Counted from the stretch's first letter, positions 32,084 through 40,517 are shown. The stretch: DNA of 41,004 bases from JACQRW01 sp964371935 (GCA_964371935.1 CAYJOT010000004.1:1-41004), one strand, 5' to 3'. Notes: a model not told the origin generated them from the sequence alone. A program made the numbers and translations.

Positions 32084-32799
32084 ATATTTTTGTATCTCTC
32101 TATACTGATTTTTTTTGGCAGCCGCTGTTTAACACTCTGGTGTTTTTGTACAATGTCCTGCCCGCGCACGATCTTGGGCTTGCAATTATTGTTTTGACCA
32201 TCGTGATCCGGCTGCTGCTGGCACCGCTCTTTTGGAAGGCGCAGCAGTCCCAAAAGAACATGGCGGCCATGCATCCCGAATTAAAAAAAATCCAAACAGA
32301 ACTCAAACACGATCGCGAAGCCCGGGACAAGGCCATAGTGGAGTTGTATGCAAAACATAACATGAGTCCACTGTCACCAGTTTCTGGGTGTCTGATCATG
32401 CTCATACAGCTTCCCATCCTCTTTGCTCTGTTTGGCGTGTTCCGTGCTATTATTGATCCCTCGCAACTCTCCTACCTATACTCCTTTGTTGCTAAGCCAG
32501 AGTATCTCTCTCCTATAAGCTTTGGTTTTCTGGACCTTGCGAACCGGAGCATTTTTTTAGGCGTGCTTGCCGCAATTTCTCAATATTTCCAGATTAAAAT
32601 AACTATGCCGGGCGCTCCGGTTGGAGACGAGCCGGAGTTTGCCCGAGCCATGCGGGTGCAGGCGCCTTTTCTCTTTCCCGCGGTTATTTTCATTGCGGCA
32701 CTGTCCTCTCCTGCGGCGCTTGGGCTCTACTGGACAGTTTTGAACGTTTTTGGTATCGTGGAGACGCTTTTGGTAAAGAGGCCGAAAGGTAAAAACTGA
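32080..32799 (+). CDS. yidC: Membrane protein insertase YidC/Oxa1
   Basis: YidC inserts proteins into the cytoplasmic membrane. The 239-residue protein is the short Gram-positive/Oxa1-like form without the large outer domain: MNIFVSLYTDFFWQPLFNTL, the hydrophilic-groove segment AIIVLTIVIRLLLAPLFWKA with the conserved arginine, a charged cytoplasmic loop, SGCLIMLIQLPILFALFGVF and the last helix AALGLYWTVLNVFGIVETLL. Starts with a 4-bp overlap to yidD. Confidence 0.95.
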   Translation: MNIFVSLYTDFFWQPLFNTLVFLYNVLPAHDLGLAIIVLTIVIRLLLAPLFWKAQQSQKNMAAMHPELKKIQTELKHDREARDKAIVELYAKHNMSPLSPVSGCLIMLIQLPILFALFGVFRAIIDPSQLSYLYSFVAKPEYLSPISFGFLDLANRSIFLGVLAAISQYFQIKITMPGAPVGDEPEFARAMRVQAPFLFPAVIFIAALSSPAALGLYWTVLNVFGIVETLLVKRPKGKN

Positions 32800-32826
32800 A
32801 AGCAACTCGCTGTATTGCTTTTTTCG
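32798..32826 (+). terminator. Possible weak terminator after yidC
   Basis: AAAGCAA and TTGCTTT pair around a 9-nt loop and are followed by further T residues. The stem is AT-rich, so this is at best an attenuator between yidC and jag. Confidence 0.35.
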
Positions 32827-32868
32827 TTTAACTTTCGTCTTTTGGCTACTCAATTTTAGCTACTCACT

Positions 32869-33366
32869 ATGGAAACGGAACGCATTATAGCAGAAATAAA
32901 GACATTGTTGGCTGCCATGGGATTCGGCGATGAGGTACGGGAGGTGTCGGTGCATCAAGGAGTAACCACGAGGATCAGCGTATGGCTTCGCGAACAGGAG
33001 GCCATTCAGATGGAATCGGGAGACGGACAAGTGCCTGGAACCAGCGCGCTGATCGGCGAACGCGGCAATAATCTTGGCGCGATTGAGCACATCGTAAAAA
33101 AAGTCATACGCAAAAAATACGGCGAGGAAAACAAATTTACCCTTGACATCAATGATTATCGAATGCGCCGGCTGGATGATCTGAAGCAGGACGTAAAAGT
33201 TGCGGCAAAAGAAGTGCGCCTGTACGGAAAACAGGTCCCGCTCCGCCCCATGTCGTCGTTTGAAAGGAGAATCGTACACCTGCTCCTTGCCGAATACCCT
33301 GACATTGCCACCGAATCCATCGGCCGCGAACCCAGCCGCCTGGTGGTCATCAAGCCGTATCCGTGA
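32869..33366 (+). CDS. jag: KH/R3H-domain RNA-binding protein Jag (KhpB)
   Basis: Jag/KhpB is an RNA-binding partner of KhpA and a usual neighbour of yidC. The 165-residue protein lacks the long Jag-N linker. It has a KH-like domain (GTSALIGERGNNLGAIEHIV, with the loop GERG in place of G-K-x-G) and an R3H domain (PMSSFERRIVHLLLAEYPDI, then SIGREPSRLVVIKP). Confidence 0.93.
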   Translation: METERIIAEIKTLLAAMGFGDEVREVSVHQGVTTRISVWLREQEAIQMESGDGQVPGTSALIGERGNNLGAIEHIVKKVIRKKYGEENKFTLDINDYRMRRLDDLKQDVKVAAKEVRLYGKQVPLRPMSSFERRIVHLLLAEYPDIATESIGREPSRLVVIKPYP

Positions 33367-33374
33367 GGTTTGCA

Positions 33375-33440
33375 GTCATTCTGAGCGGAGCGAAGAATCT
33401 CCCCTCAAGCCATGAGATCCTTCACTGCGTTCAGGACGAC
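33375..33440. repeat. Interspersed inverted repeat, copy 1
   Basis: GTCATTCTGAGCGGAGCGAA and the following GAATCTC are mirrored, imperfectly, by GAGATCCTTCACTGCG and TTCAGGACGAC. The arms are about 27 bp with 12 bp between. This resembles a widely dispersed intergenic palindrome found in many bacterial genomes. It fills the space between convergent jag and the beta-propeller gene and may terminate both. Confidence 0.7.
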
Positions 33441-33454
33441 ATATAAATAAGGAC

Positions 33455-34654
33455 CTACTCCTTCAACTTATACCTCCACAATGTGCCGTCAGTGCGGTTG
33501 ATGAAAAAGAGGGTTGCTTTATCTTTGGTGACAAACAGATTGGAAAGAGAGAGAGTTTCTTCGTCGAGAACCGGGAAGACGTCTCCGGTCACGGGGTTGA
33601 TGTTTACGATTCTGTCGGACGAGGCAAGCTCGCCCCGCAAGTAGTCGTCGGGCCAGGTGGTGTCCACGGATGTTTTGCGCGGGACGGCGCAAAAAAGGTC
33701 TTGGCTGTCCGATGACCATACGCACTTGTCCGGAAGTGTTATGAGCGGGAGCCGCTGCAATTCCTTGCCTGTGGCGTCAAACAGGGAAACCTGCGGGTTG
33801 CGGCCGGTGGTATTGGTGAATGATGCCAGGACCTTTGATCCGTCCGGAGACCAGCGGTTCATCAGGCCGAAACGCGGTCCAAGTATCTGGTTGAACGAGC
33901 CGGACCCGCGGCTATACGCGAACATAAATCCTTGAGCCCGGCCAGAAGGTGCGGTTGTAAACGAGATCTTGTCGGACGTAATCCAGGAAATTGAGGCATC
34001 CCGCAATTGATTTGAAAAAACAGTGCGGGGATTTTTCCCAACGGCATCCGCGATGATCAAGTTGGCAATGCCGTCTTTGATGATGAGATAGGCAAGTGAT
34101 TTGCGATCTGGCGACCACGTGGGCGAGCGCGTGTCAGGAGGAAGTATGGCAACCGTGGACGTGCCAATATGCAGGAAACTCTTGATCGTATCCTGGTCAA
34201 GGTACTGTACGGCGGAACGGTCCCGAGCTGAAGACCAGATCGCGTCCAGTAATCCGATAATGGTAAGGGGTGAGAGCTTTTCAGTATTTTTTGCATCGAA
34301 ATCCACCGCGTACAATCCCCCACCCTCTTTTTTGTAGAAAAGCACCCTGGTCTCGTCTTTGTTCAGCGAAGGCCCGATGATCGGGTAATCCGTGAGTTGC
34401 AGCAGCCTCTGTGCTTCCGGCGGAAGCGTTGCAATAGACGGCGTTGAAGTGCTAGTATCACCGGGCGTTGGCCGAATGCTGCCTGGTGTTGTTGGAAACC
34501 CAGGCACGCCGCCGGTAATCGGCGGCTGTCCGGTGGGTTGTGCTGGCGTACTGCCGCCGATAAATAATCTCCACACCAAGTATGTCCCGGCAAGCAGAAT
34601 AATGGCAGCGCCAGAAAAGTAGATGATTCGTTTTTTTTGATCAAGATTGTTCAC
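33455..34654 (-). CDS. Membrane-anchored TolB-like beta-propeller protein
   Basis: A 399-residue protein with an N-terminal membrane anchor (IIYFSGAAIILLAGTYLVWR, about 10-30) and a proline/threonine-rich linker (35-75). A series of WD40/TolB-like blades follows, recognisable by repeated W-S-P-D-x-x-x-(L/V) (PTWSPDRKSLAYL, NRWSPDGSKVLAS, CVWSSDSQDLFCA). The propeller should face the outside. It ends the secretion-like gene group on the minus strand and may scaffold the machine at the membrane; that role is inferred. Confidence 0.8.
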   Translation of the reverse strand: MNNLDQKKRIIYFSGAAIILLAGTYLVWRLFIGGSTPAQPTGQPPITGGVPGFPTTPGSIRPTPGDTSTSTPSIATLPPEAQRLLQLTDYPIIGPSLNKDETRVLFYKKEGGGLYAVDFDAKNTEKLSPLTIIGLLDAIWSSARDRSAVQYLDQDTIKSFLHIGTSTVAILPPDTRSPTWSPDRKSLAYLIIKDGIANLIIADAVGKNPRTVFSNQLRDASISWITSDKISFTTAPSGRAQGFMFAYSRGSGSFNQILGPRFGLMNRWSPDGSKVLASFTNTTGRNPQVSLFDATGKELQRLPLITLPDKCVWSSDSQDLFCAVPRKTSVDTTWPDDYLRGELASSDRIVNINPVTGDVFPVLDEETLSLSNLFVTKDKATLFFINRTDGTLWRYKLKE

Positions 34655-34685
34655 GAGTGTGTTTTTTGATGATTTGATGTTGTGG

Positions 34686-35267
34686 CTATTTTGGAACGCA
34701 TTTGAAACTTATACATTTGAAACCGCTCGCGCAATCTTCATCACCATTTGTCGCGCACCCCAGTCCTGCTGTTGGTCCGCCGTCGTCTCTTTGTTGCGGC
34801 GTAATTGGGTCAAGATTGATATCCAAGCGACTTACCAGATCCGGATTGATGGTATAGAGGATCAGGTATGAAGTTAAAGCAAGCACCAGGCCGTATACCG
34901 CATTTTTCATGCGCTCTTTTGCCTTGCCCGGATCTTTGTCTCCGGCAAGCATGTACTCAATGCCGCCCCAGACAAACATAACAAGCGCCGAGACGCCGAC
35001 CAGACCAAGAAGAAAATAGTAAATATTGGCGAGGAGATCGCCCAGATTCGCGGATTCGCCTAAAAACTCAAGTCCGACAATCGCAAAACCCGCGTCTTCC
35101 CGGCCCGGAGAGATTTTAGGCGCAACGATTTTTATGCAATATCCGCCCCGATCGCTGTAGCACGGTTGTTGCGCGAAATTTTGCGCGTGGACAAAAGAAG
35201 ACAATACAATACCAAAGAAAATAATGAATGGCAGAAGGAATTTATATTTTGTATTGCGTGTGATCAT
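34686..35267 (-). CDS. VirB2/TrbC-like pilin-type membrane protein
   Basis: A 193-residue protein with a signal sequence (FLLPFIIFFGIVLSSFVHA) and two close membrane segments (about 80-102 and 119-140) separated by the basic loop AGDKDPGKAKERMKNAVYG. That is the layout of TrbC/VirB2 pilins. A cysteine-rich tail (GCATNGDEDCASGFKCISFK) follows, with four cysteines spaced as in small disulfide knots, which ordinary pilins lack. It overlaps the preceding gene by 4 bp. Confidence 0.75.
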   Translation of the reverse strand: MITRNTKYKFLLPFIIFFGIVLSSFVHAQNFAQQPCYSDRGGYCIKIVAPKISPGREDAGFAIVGLEFLGESANLGDLLANIYYFLLGLVGVSALVMFVWGGIEYMLAGDKDPGKAKERMKNAVYGLVLALTSYLILYTINPDLVSRLDINLDPITPQQRDDGGPTAGLGCATNGDEDCASGFKCISFKCVPK

Positions 35268-36259
35268 TTGAAAAACATCAGCACGGACGCAATAGCCCGC
35301 GCTACTAAGTTATTCGGCTGCGGCTGGCTTACTTCCGCAGATACGGGTAGGCTTGCCAGATTGGGATCGCTTGCTTCAATCGTGGTCACAAAAGGATTTT
35401 GCGGATTGCCGCTCGGAGTAATTCCGCCAATGGTCCATTGAAACCGCACGTCTTTTTTAGAAAGCGTTGGAAAGAAGAATGGCTCTGCCTGCAAATCAAT
35501 GGTCTCGTGTCTGAACGCGGCAATGGTTGATGCTGCGGCGCGCGGGTCTATGCCGCCTAAGGGGGTAAGGCGATACACTGTTGCGCGCGGCAGGGTCGTC
35601 GTGAGAAAAACCACCCCCTCTTTTTTTATCCGTCCATCCATGTCTTCAATGCTCACGCGGACTTGCTGATCAACATCGGTCTGGTCGGATAACTGCACGG
35701 CAAATGACTGCTTGCCTACTCCGGTAAGAAGCCGGTCACGATTTTCATAGCCCCATGTATACACTAAGTCCGTTGATTGAAGCGTAACGCCGTCTATGAC
35801 GATATGGGGCGTTGCGGTAACAATAACCACGGAGTTGGGAGTTGGCAGCGCCTTGCCCTGATACCACGCCGGAGTATATGTCTGGGCATACCACGAGAGC
35901 GCAACAGTCGAGGGGTAGATAGTTATAGAGGATTGCGCCGGCTGGCCATTGGAGCCCGTTATTACTACGCTCGTGCGGATGAACGTGCCAACCGCACCAG
36001 CAGTCAACTGGATTGAATCATTGCCGTATCCGGAAAGTTCGGGCTTGCGCGCTCCGTCAACGCTCCACTCGAAAAAAGTCGTGGCCGTGTCAAGCGTGGG
36101 TGTATACGCTTTTACGGTAACGCTTTGGCCGGGTGACGGAGACGGGGGCTGGATTTCAAGGGAAAGTGCCAGGGGGAGCGCGAGGTTCTGCGCCCAAGCG
36201 GGTATGGCAAAAATCATGCCGCCGAGTACTAATATTGCGATAAGGTGAAAATGCTTCAT
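35264..36259 (-). CDS. Secreted protein with Ig/PKD-like domains
   Basis: Starting at 36259 the product has a signal peptide (MKHFHLIAILVLGGMIFAIP, then AWAQ). Beta-sandwich stretches with PKD-like spacing follow: PPSPSPGQSVTVKAYTP, FFEWSVDGARKPELSG, and later FQWTIGGITPSGNPQNPF. A hydrophobic C-terminal end (ARAIASVLMFF) could anchor it. Reading further upstream to 36412 would run through a repeat and past the promoter and is rejected. A -10 box TATACT (36267-36272) lies 7 nt before the ATG. The next gene (pilin-like) is translationally coupled. Confidence 0.75.
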   Translation of the reverse strand: MKHFHLIAILVLGGMIFAIPAWAQNLALPLALSLEIQPPSPSPGQSVTVKAYTPTLDTATTFFEWSVDGARKPELSGYGNDSIQLTAGAVGTFIRTSVVITGSNGQPAQSSITIYPSTVALSWYAQTYTPAWYQGKALPTPNSVVIVTATPHIVIDGVTLQSTDLVYTWGYENRDRLLTGVGKQSFAVQLSDQTDVDQQVRVSIEDMDGRIKKEGVVFLTTTLPRATVYRLTPLGGIDPRAAASTIAAFRHETIDLQAEPFFFPTLSKKDVRFQWTIGGITPSGNPQNPFVTTIEASDPNLASLPVSAEVSQPQPNNLVARAIASVLMFFK

Positions 36260-36266
36260 AAGATAT

Positions 36267-36274
36267 AGTATACC
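36267..36274 (-). promoter_or_regulatory. Extended -10 box before the Ig-like secreted protein gene
   Basis: Minus-strand TGGTATACT with no convincing -35. The hexamer ends 7 nt before the ATG, predicting a leaderless mRNA for the three-gene unit 33455-36259. Confidence 0.5.
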
Positions 36275-36283
36275 ATATTTTGA

Positions 36284-36372
36284 GTCATCCTGAATCCCGA
36301 CAAGTCGGGATGAAGGATCTCTTGCATCATAATGGTAAGATTCTTCTCCACCAACTGGCGGATCAGAATGAC
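36284..36372. repeat. Interspersed inverted repeat, copy 2
   Basis: GTCATCCTGAATCCC at the left and GATCAGAATGAC at the right are the same terminal words as in the copy at 33375-33440, with GGATCT and AGATTCTTC further in. A small nested palindrome TCCCGACAAGTCGGGA sits in the left arm. It occupies the space between the VirB4 stop and the next promoter. Confidence 0.7.
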
Positions 36373-36377
36373 AAGGA

Positions 36378-38201
36378 TTATTGTGATGCCTGCGCCTCCT
36401 GCTCCTGCTCAAAGTCCTCCTTTGCCTGCTTAATAAGCATCATCTGCGATGGGTCCGAAGTAATAAGCTGGTCCTCGGTATATGAGGCAACCACCTTGAT
36501 AGCCACGTGTTTGAGTCCGGCAAAAAATATACCCTCGCCCCGTTCCGACTCGAGCAGCAGGAATTTTTCCTCTTCGGTCAGGTTGAATGTTTTTGTCACA
36601 AGATCAATCGTTGCGGGAGACTGCTTGAGGATGATCTGGAGCGATGAGTTGGTAATAATGGGTTTGCCGTAAGAAGAGTTTAAGAAATCTCCCACGTCCT
36701 GCGTAATAGTGGAGAGCCCGAGGAAATATTTGCGGCAGCGTTTGGCAATGCCAAACAGGAATGACGCGCCATCCTCGGTTTTCATAAGCCACCACGCCTC
36801 GTCAACCACCAAAATACGCTTTTTCAGCACCGTGCGCACTAAATTCCAGATATAGCGGAGAATGATAAACATGCCGACCGGGCGCAATTCGTCTTCCATG
36901 TCGCGTACGGAAAATACCACAAGCCGGTTTTTTACCTCAATGTTGGTGCGCTGGTTTAAGAAACCGGACCACGTGCCGGTGGTGAATTTTTTCAGACGCG
37001 TTGCCAGGTCTTCTCCTCCGGCCGTGCTTGCGAGTACCAGCTCAAGATCTGAAAGCGTGGGCGGGTCCGCCTTGGAAAAATCGGACTCGGGTGTGATGTC
37101 GCGCGAGGCATATGTCTCCGTGATCGCGGCATCAAGGATTGCGTCCTCCTGCGGCGTGAGCCCGCCGAGCATGATGCGGAAAAGCCCAACCAAGTTCACG
37201 ATGTTGGATCGGAGCACATCTGCCGGGGATTCGTCTTCGCGCGGGATTGGGAGATCAAAGGGATTGATATGATTTTTGGAAGTAAGCGAGATCGAGATGT
37301 ATGATCCGCCTACTGCCTCGGTAAGGTATTGGTACTCGCGCTCCGGGTCAATGATAATGATGTCAATGCCCCACATAAGCGAGCGCAAGATCTCAAGCTT
37401 GGTCAGGTAGCTTTTACCGCCTCCGGAGGTGCCGAACACAACCATATTGGCGTTTGGCAGGGAAAAACGGTCAAACAGAACTAAGCTGTTATTGTGGCGG
37501 TTGACCCCGAAGAGCACGCCCCTGTTTGAGGTCAGGTCAAACGAGACAAACGGGATGGTGGATGAAATTGGGGAAGAATTAAGATATGTGTTCACGCTCA
37601 ACTCGTCGAAATTAAGTGGCAGGACCGACTTAAATCCTTCGGCCTGCTGAAAGAGTGCCGGTTTGATGTAGACGAGGCGCGCTTCAAGCACGGACTTGAT
37701 CTCGGTCTCGGTCTTATTCAACTCCTCTTCGGTGAGTCCGTAAATGGTAATATAGAGTCCGAAGTTAAAGAGCCGCTCCTGCGCCTGCTGCAGTTTATCG
37801 CGCAGATCTTCAAGATCGCGGTAGCCGGTGTCTAAGATGGGGTCGCGCACCAGGCCCTTTTGTTCGCGTTCCGCGATCTGCGACTGCACCTGGGCCACTT
37901 TGCGCCGCAGGGTGCGCAAGATCGTTGCTGTATCAACCGGATGGATGTACATGGAGATGTCAAAGACGCGGTCGAGGTTGATGATGGGGCTGAACCAGTT
38001 GGTGTGCAGATACCGCGGGTATGAAAAGACAAACATAGTGCGCGCAAATTTTGCGCCCAGACGCACCGACGACGGGTTGATCTGCAAAGCGGACGGGCTT
38101 AACACATCGCGGAGCGCCAGCTCCCCGCTACGATAGATCTCCTGCGGAAACACCGCAAGGATATCGTCCGGCTTTTCGGTTTTAGTAGTAAGGAGGGACA
38201 T
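36378..38201 (-). CDS. VirB4/TraC-family type IV secretion ATPase
   Basis: VirB4-type ATPases energise DNA or protein transfer through type IV secretion machines. The 607-residue protein has an N-terminal VirB4 domain (FVFSYPRYLHTNWFSPIINL, a TraC-like start), Walker A VVFGTSGGGKSYLTK (about 255), DPEREYQYL, Walker B ILVVDEAWWLM (about 461) and the STITQDVGDFL and LKQSPATI motifs near the end. It starts 3 bp after the TraC-like gene. This set is typical of Patescibacteria. Confidence 0.92.
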   Translation of the reverse strand: MSLLTTKTEKPDDILAVFPQEIYRSGELALRDVLSPSALQINPSSVRLGAKFARTMFVFSYPRYLHTNWFSPIINLDRVFDISMYIHPVDTATILRTLRRKVAQVQSQIAEREQKGLVRDPILDTGYRDLEDLRDKLQQAQERLFNFGLYITIYGLTEEELNKTETEIKSVLEARLVYIKPALFQQAEGFKSVLPLNFDELSVNTYLNSSPISSTIPFVSFDLTSNRGVLFGVNRHNNSLVLFDRFSLPNANMVVFGTSGGGKSYLTKLEILRSLMWGIDIIIIDPEREYQYLTEAVGGSYISISLTSKNHINPFDLPIPREDESPADVLRSNIVNLVGLFRIMLGGLTPQEDAILDAAITETYASRDITPESDFSKADPPTLSDLELVLASTAGGEDLATRLKKFTTGTWSGFLNQRTNIEVKNRLVVFSVRDMEDELRPVGMFIILRYIWNLVRTVLKKRILVVDEAWWLMKTEDGASFLFGIAKRCRKYFLGLSTITQDVGDFLNSSYGKPIITNSSLQIILKQSPATIDLVTKTFNLTEEEKFLLLESERGEGIFFAGLKHVAIKVVASYTEDQLITSDPSQMMLIKQAKEDFEQEQEAQASQ

Positions 38202-38204
38202 ACG

Positions 38205-38849
38205 TTATGAAGTCAATTCTTGCGGGGTTGTCACTTTCTCAAATTCAGTCGGATTGTACAGACCATAAAACAGTTCGATGAGCTCTTCGGTGTTGAGGGG
38301 GGCGGATCTGATGCCCAGGCGCTGAAGCCCGTTGATCACAGTATCAACTCGCTGCCAGAGCTGGTTTTTCTGCTCATCAAACGTCCCGGCATCAGTGCTC
38401 TTTCCGCCGCCAAAATTTAGAGAAGAAACCAGATCATGAAAAAAACCCCTTTTCTCAAAAGCGGTTGGTGTGAACGGGACCACGGTATAGAATGTTTTTG
38501 ACATGATATTGGTCAGGTCGACAAAAGTTTTTACGAATTCGATATACTCGCCGATCTGGATTTTCATGAGTTCATTGTCTTCTTCTTTCTGCCGATCCTT
38601 GAGCGATTCAAGATACGGGGCGATGTTCAGCCGGCGCGAGTGCACCACGAACTGAAGCGGGAAATCGAGCGAGTTTAAAAAATCCTGATACTGATAAATG
38701 ATCGCGTCCTGCTCTTCTGTGGACTTGAGCGCGAAATTGATGGACGAGCACATCAGGACCACGCGAAGTCCGCCGCTCTTGAGGAGAACGACATCTTCGC
38801 GGATATTGTCAACAGCAAGAAATTGTTGTGCAGATGCTCCAGATGCCAT
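38205..38849 (-). CDS. TraC-like / VirB4-N-like cytoplasmic protein
   Basis: A 214-residue protein: LAVDNIREDVVLLKSGGLRV, VVLMCSSINFALKSTEEQDA, then DFPLQFVVHSRRLNIAPYLE. This strand-helix start is the same as the N-terminal module of TraC/VirB4 proteins, here without the ATPase. A long helix (RQKEEDNELMKIQIGEYIEF) and a C-terminal NTEELIELFYGLYNP follow. It lies between the PrgI-like and VirB4 genes, so it probably joins the ATPase to the membrane part. Confidence 0.8.
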   Translation of the reverse strand: MASGASAQQFLAVDNIREDVVLLKSGGLRVVLMCSSINFALKSTEEQDAIIYQYQDFLNSLDFPLQFVVHSRRLNIAPYLESLKDRQKEEDNELMKIQIGEYIEFVKTFVDLTNIMSKTFYTVVPFTPTAFEKRGFFHDLVSSLNFGGGKSTDAGTFDEQKNQLWQRVDTVINGLQRLGIRSAPLNTEELIELFYGLYNPTEFEKVTTPQELTS

Positions 38850-38865
38850 AAGAGAAACTATAAAC

Positions 38866-38935
38866 CATAGAGCGTAGAACTTAAAACAGGGATATACTTT
38901 ATTGTACTAAGTTTTACGTCTTATGTTTTTAGTGT
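38866..38935. repeat. AT-rich imperfect inverted repeat
   Basis: GTAGAACTTAAAAC near 38875 is mirrored by CTAAGTTTTACGTCTTATG near 38907-38925. It belongs to the same element style as 14697-14777 and 18252-18300 and contains the last codons of the PrgI-like gene. Confidence 0.45.
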
Positions 38936-39364
38936 TTCGTTACTCGCGTTTTCTCTGTTTCTCCCCTGAATATCCAAACTCCACGCAAGATCGGAGAGTT
39001 TTGACGCGGACATTTTCGGAATTACGGCAACAAGCGCCTCCTTTTTCGCCGGATCAGCCGGAGTCCAGGGCAGTTGTTTTGTCTCCTCTTTCTTCCATAA
39101 GTATAGCCGTGGACGGATAAAAAATAAGAATGCACGTCTGATCACGGTGGGAAAGGGTTGCTGTTGTATTTTTAAAAATGCAAGCGACGCCGCAAGCCCG
39201 CCGATCAATCCAGCAACCGGATAGAACAACAGCGGTATCAGCAAGGAGTGCAGGATAAAAATCAAAACCCCTCCGGCGCCTAAAAAGCCGAACTGTTTGA
39301 GTGTGAGCGGGCCAATGACCTTATCCTCAATGGTAATAAATTGCGGAACCTGGTATTGCTTCAT
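38921..39364 (-). CDS. PrgI-family membrane protein
   Basis: A 147-residue protein with the PrgI opening MKQYQVPQFITIEDKVIGPL, TLKQFGFLGAGGVL and two membrane segments (about 24-44 and 46-64). A cytoplasmic tail follows with PRLYLWKKEET. PrgI proteins are small subunits of Gram-positive-type and Patescibacteria type IV secretion systems (VirB3-like). It is 12 bp downstream of the proline-rich gene. Confidence 0.85.
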   Translation of the reverse strand: MKQYQVPQFITIEDKVIGPLTLKQFGFLGAGGVLIFILHSLLIPLLFYPVAGLIGGLAASLAFLKIQQQPFPTVIRRAFLFFIRPRLYLWKKEETKQLPWTPADPAKKEALVAVIPKMSASKLSDLAWSLDIQGRNRENASNETLKT

Positions 39365-39376
39365 GGTTTTTTAAGG

Positions 39377-40480
39377 TCACTCTTCCCCAACCGGCTCACG
39401 ATACGGATCTGAGCCGGTCCCGACGTCTTTCGTGGTCGGGACTCCGACCGAACGCGCCGGAGCGGCGTCACGCACGCTTTTTTGCGGAGCAACTTTTTCT
39501 TGCGGCTCCAGCCACAACCTTTCTTCCAGGAGCGTGGGACCGATCTTGTTGCTGGGCAAGCCTTTATTTATATTCTGACCAGATGTCTGTCTGGCTAAAT
39601 CTTGTAATTGCGGAGTCATACGCGGTACAGAAGGCGGGGCCGGCTTTAAGGTCGGGGTTGGACGCAGATCAATCGGCGGAAGCTTGGTCTGTATTGGTGG
39701 CGGCAATACGGCAAATTTTTGTTGAGGGCGAAGATCGATCGGTAAAGATTCTTTGGGTTGCGGTGGCTGCGCCGCGGGTTTTTGCGTGAGCGGGGAGGAG
39801 ACCTCTTTTTCCATGTCCTTTTCCCATGGTTCGACCGTGCTCACCGCAGGCGGCTCGACTGGACTCACTACGGGCGGCTTGGGCGCACTTTTGGGAAACG
39901 ATGCCGGAATTTCTGGAATTTCTTTTGGTTTAGCAATAGGCAAAGGCGGCTTCTCAACCATCTTTTGCAGATCATCAATCCTTCCGGTTGGTGATGCGGG
40001 CGGCTGAAAAGATGGCATCACAACCTCTTTCACCCGTGTAAGATCGGAAACCAGAGGCGATTTTTCCTCGACAAGGGTTTTCTTGATGCTTGAGGGCATC
40101 TGCATGCCGGAGACGCGTGTCGCGCCGCCAGATCCCACCACCTCGTCTGCGCCCATATCAAAATCGTGCGTCCGCTTCAGCTCCTCACGCAGCGGGAAAA
40201 ATATCTGATGATTAATCTCGGCCGCAATATCCTGCGCCTGGTCCGTACCTGTGCCCAACTCGCTTGCAAGGTTTCCCACCAGTTCATTCGGACGTGTCAG
40301 TCCAAGCATAATGTATCCGGTCTCCTCGGCCATGATGCCCGTCTTCTCGATCGTCAACCCAAACTTCTTCCCGATCTCAAACATCTTCTCGGCAATCTCC
40401 GTGCTGAACAGCGCCTGCTTCAGTATGGCAGGAAGCCCTTCATAATGTTTTCGCGCAAGTTCTATGGGGTGCCGCGGCAT
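39377..40480 (-). CDS. Hypothetical protein with long proline-rich linker
   Basis: A 367-residue protein. Residues 1-130 are helical (MPRHPIELARKHYEGLPAIL, EIAEKMFEIGKKFGLTIEKT). The rest is proline/lysine-rich and probably disordered, with repeated I-D-L-R-P-(Q/T) units (PIDLRPQQKF, PIDLRPTPTL) that may bind a partner. Such proteins open this secretion gene group in Patescibacteria and may be cytoplasmic regulators or adaptors. TTGTAA, 17 nt, TAAAAT ends 8 nt before the ATG. A degenerate copy of its first codons lies at 40864-41004. Confidence 0.75.
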   Translation of the reverse strand: MPRHPIELARKHYEGLPAILKQALFSTEIAEKMFEIGKKFGLTIEKTGIMAEETGYIMLGLTRPNELVGNLASELGTGTDQAQDIAAEINHQIFFPLREELKRTHDFDMGADEVVGSGGATRVSGMQMPSSIKKTLVEEKSPLVSDLTRVKEVVMPSFQPPASPTGRIDDLQKMVEKPPLPIAKPKEIPEIPASFPKSAPKPPVVSPVEPPAVSTVEPWEKDMEKEVSSPLTQKPAAQPPQPKESLPIDLRPQQKFAVLPPPIQTKLPPIDLRPTPTLKPAPPSVPRMTPQLQDLARQTSGQNINKGLPSNKIGPTLLEERLWLEPQEKVAPQKSVRDAAPARSVGVPTTKDVGTGSDPYREPVGEE

Positions 40481-40488
40481 AATGATTT

Positions 40489-40517
40489 ATTTTACCGCAC
40501 CCCTCATTTCTTTACAA
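40489..40517 (-). promoter_or_regulatory. Promoter of the secretion-like gene group
   Basis: Minus-strand TTGTAA (40512-40517), 17 nt, TAAAAT (40489-40494). The -10 ends 8 nt before the start codon at 40480, so the transcript is probably leaderless. Confidence 0.6.
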
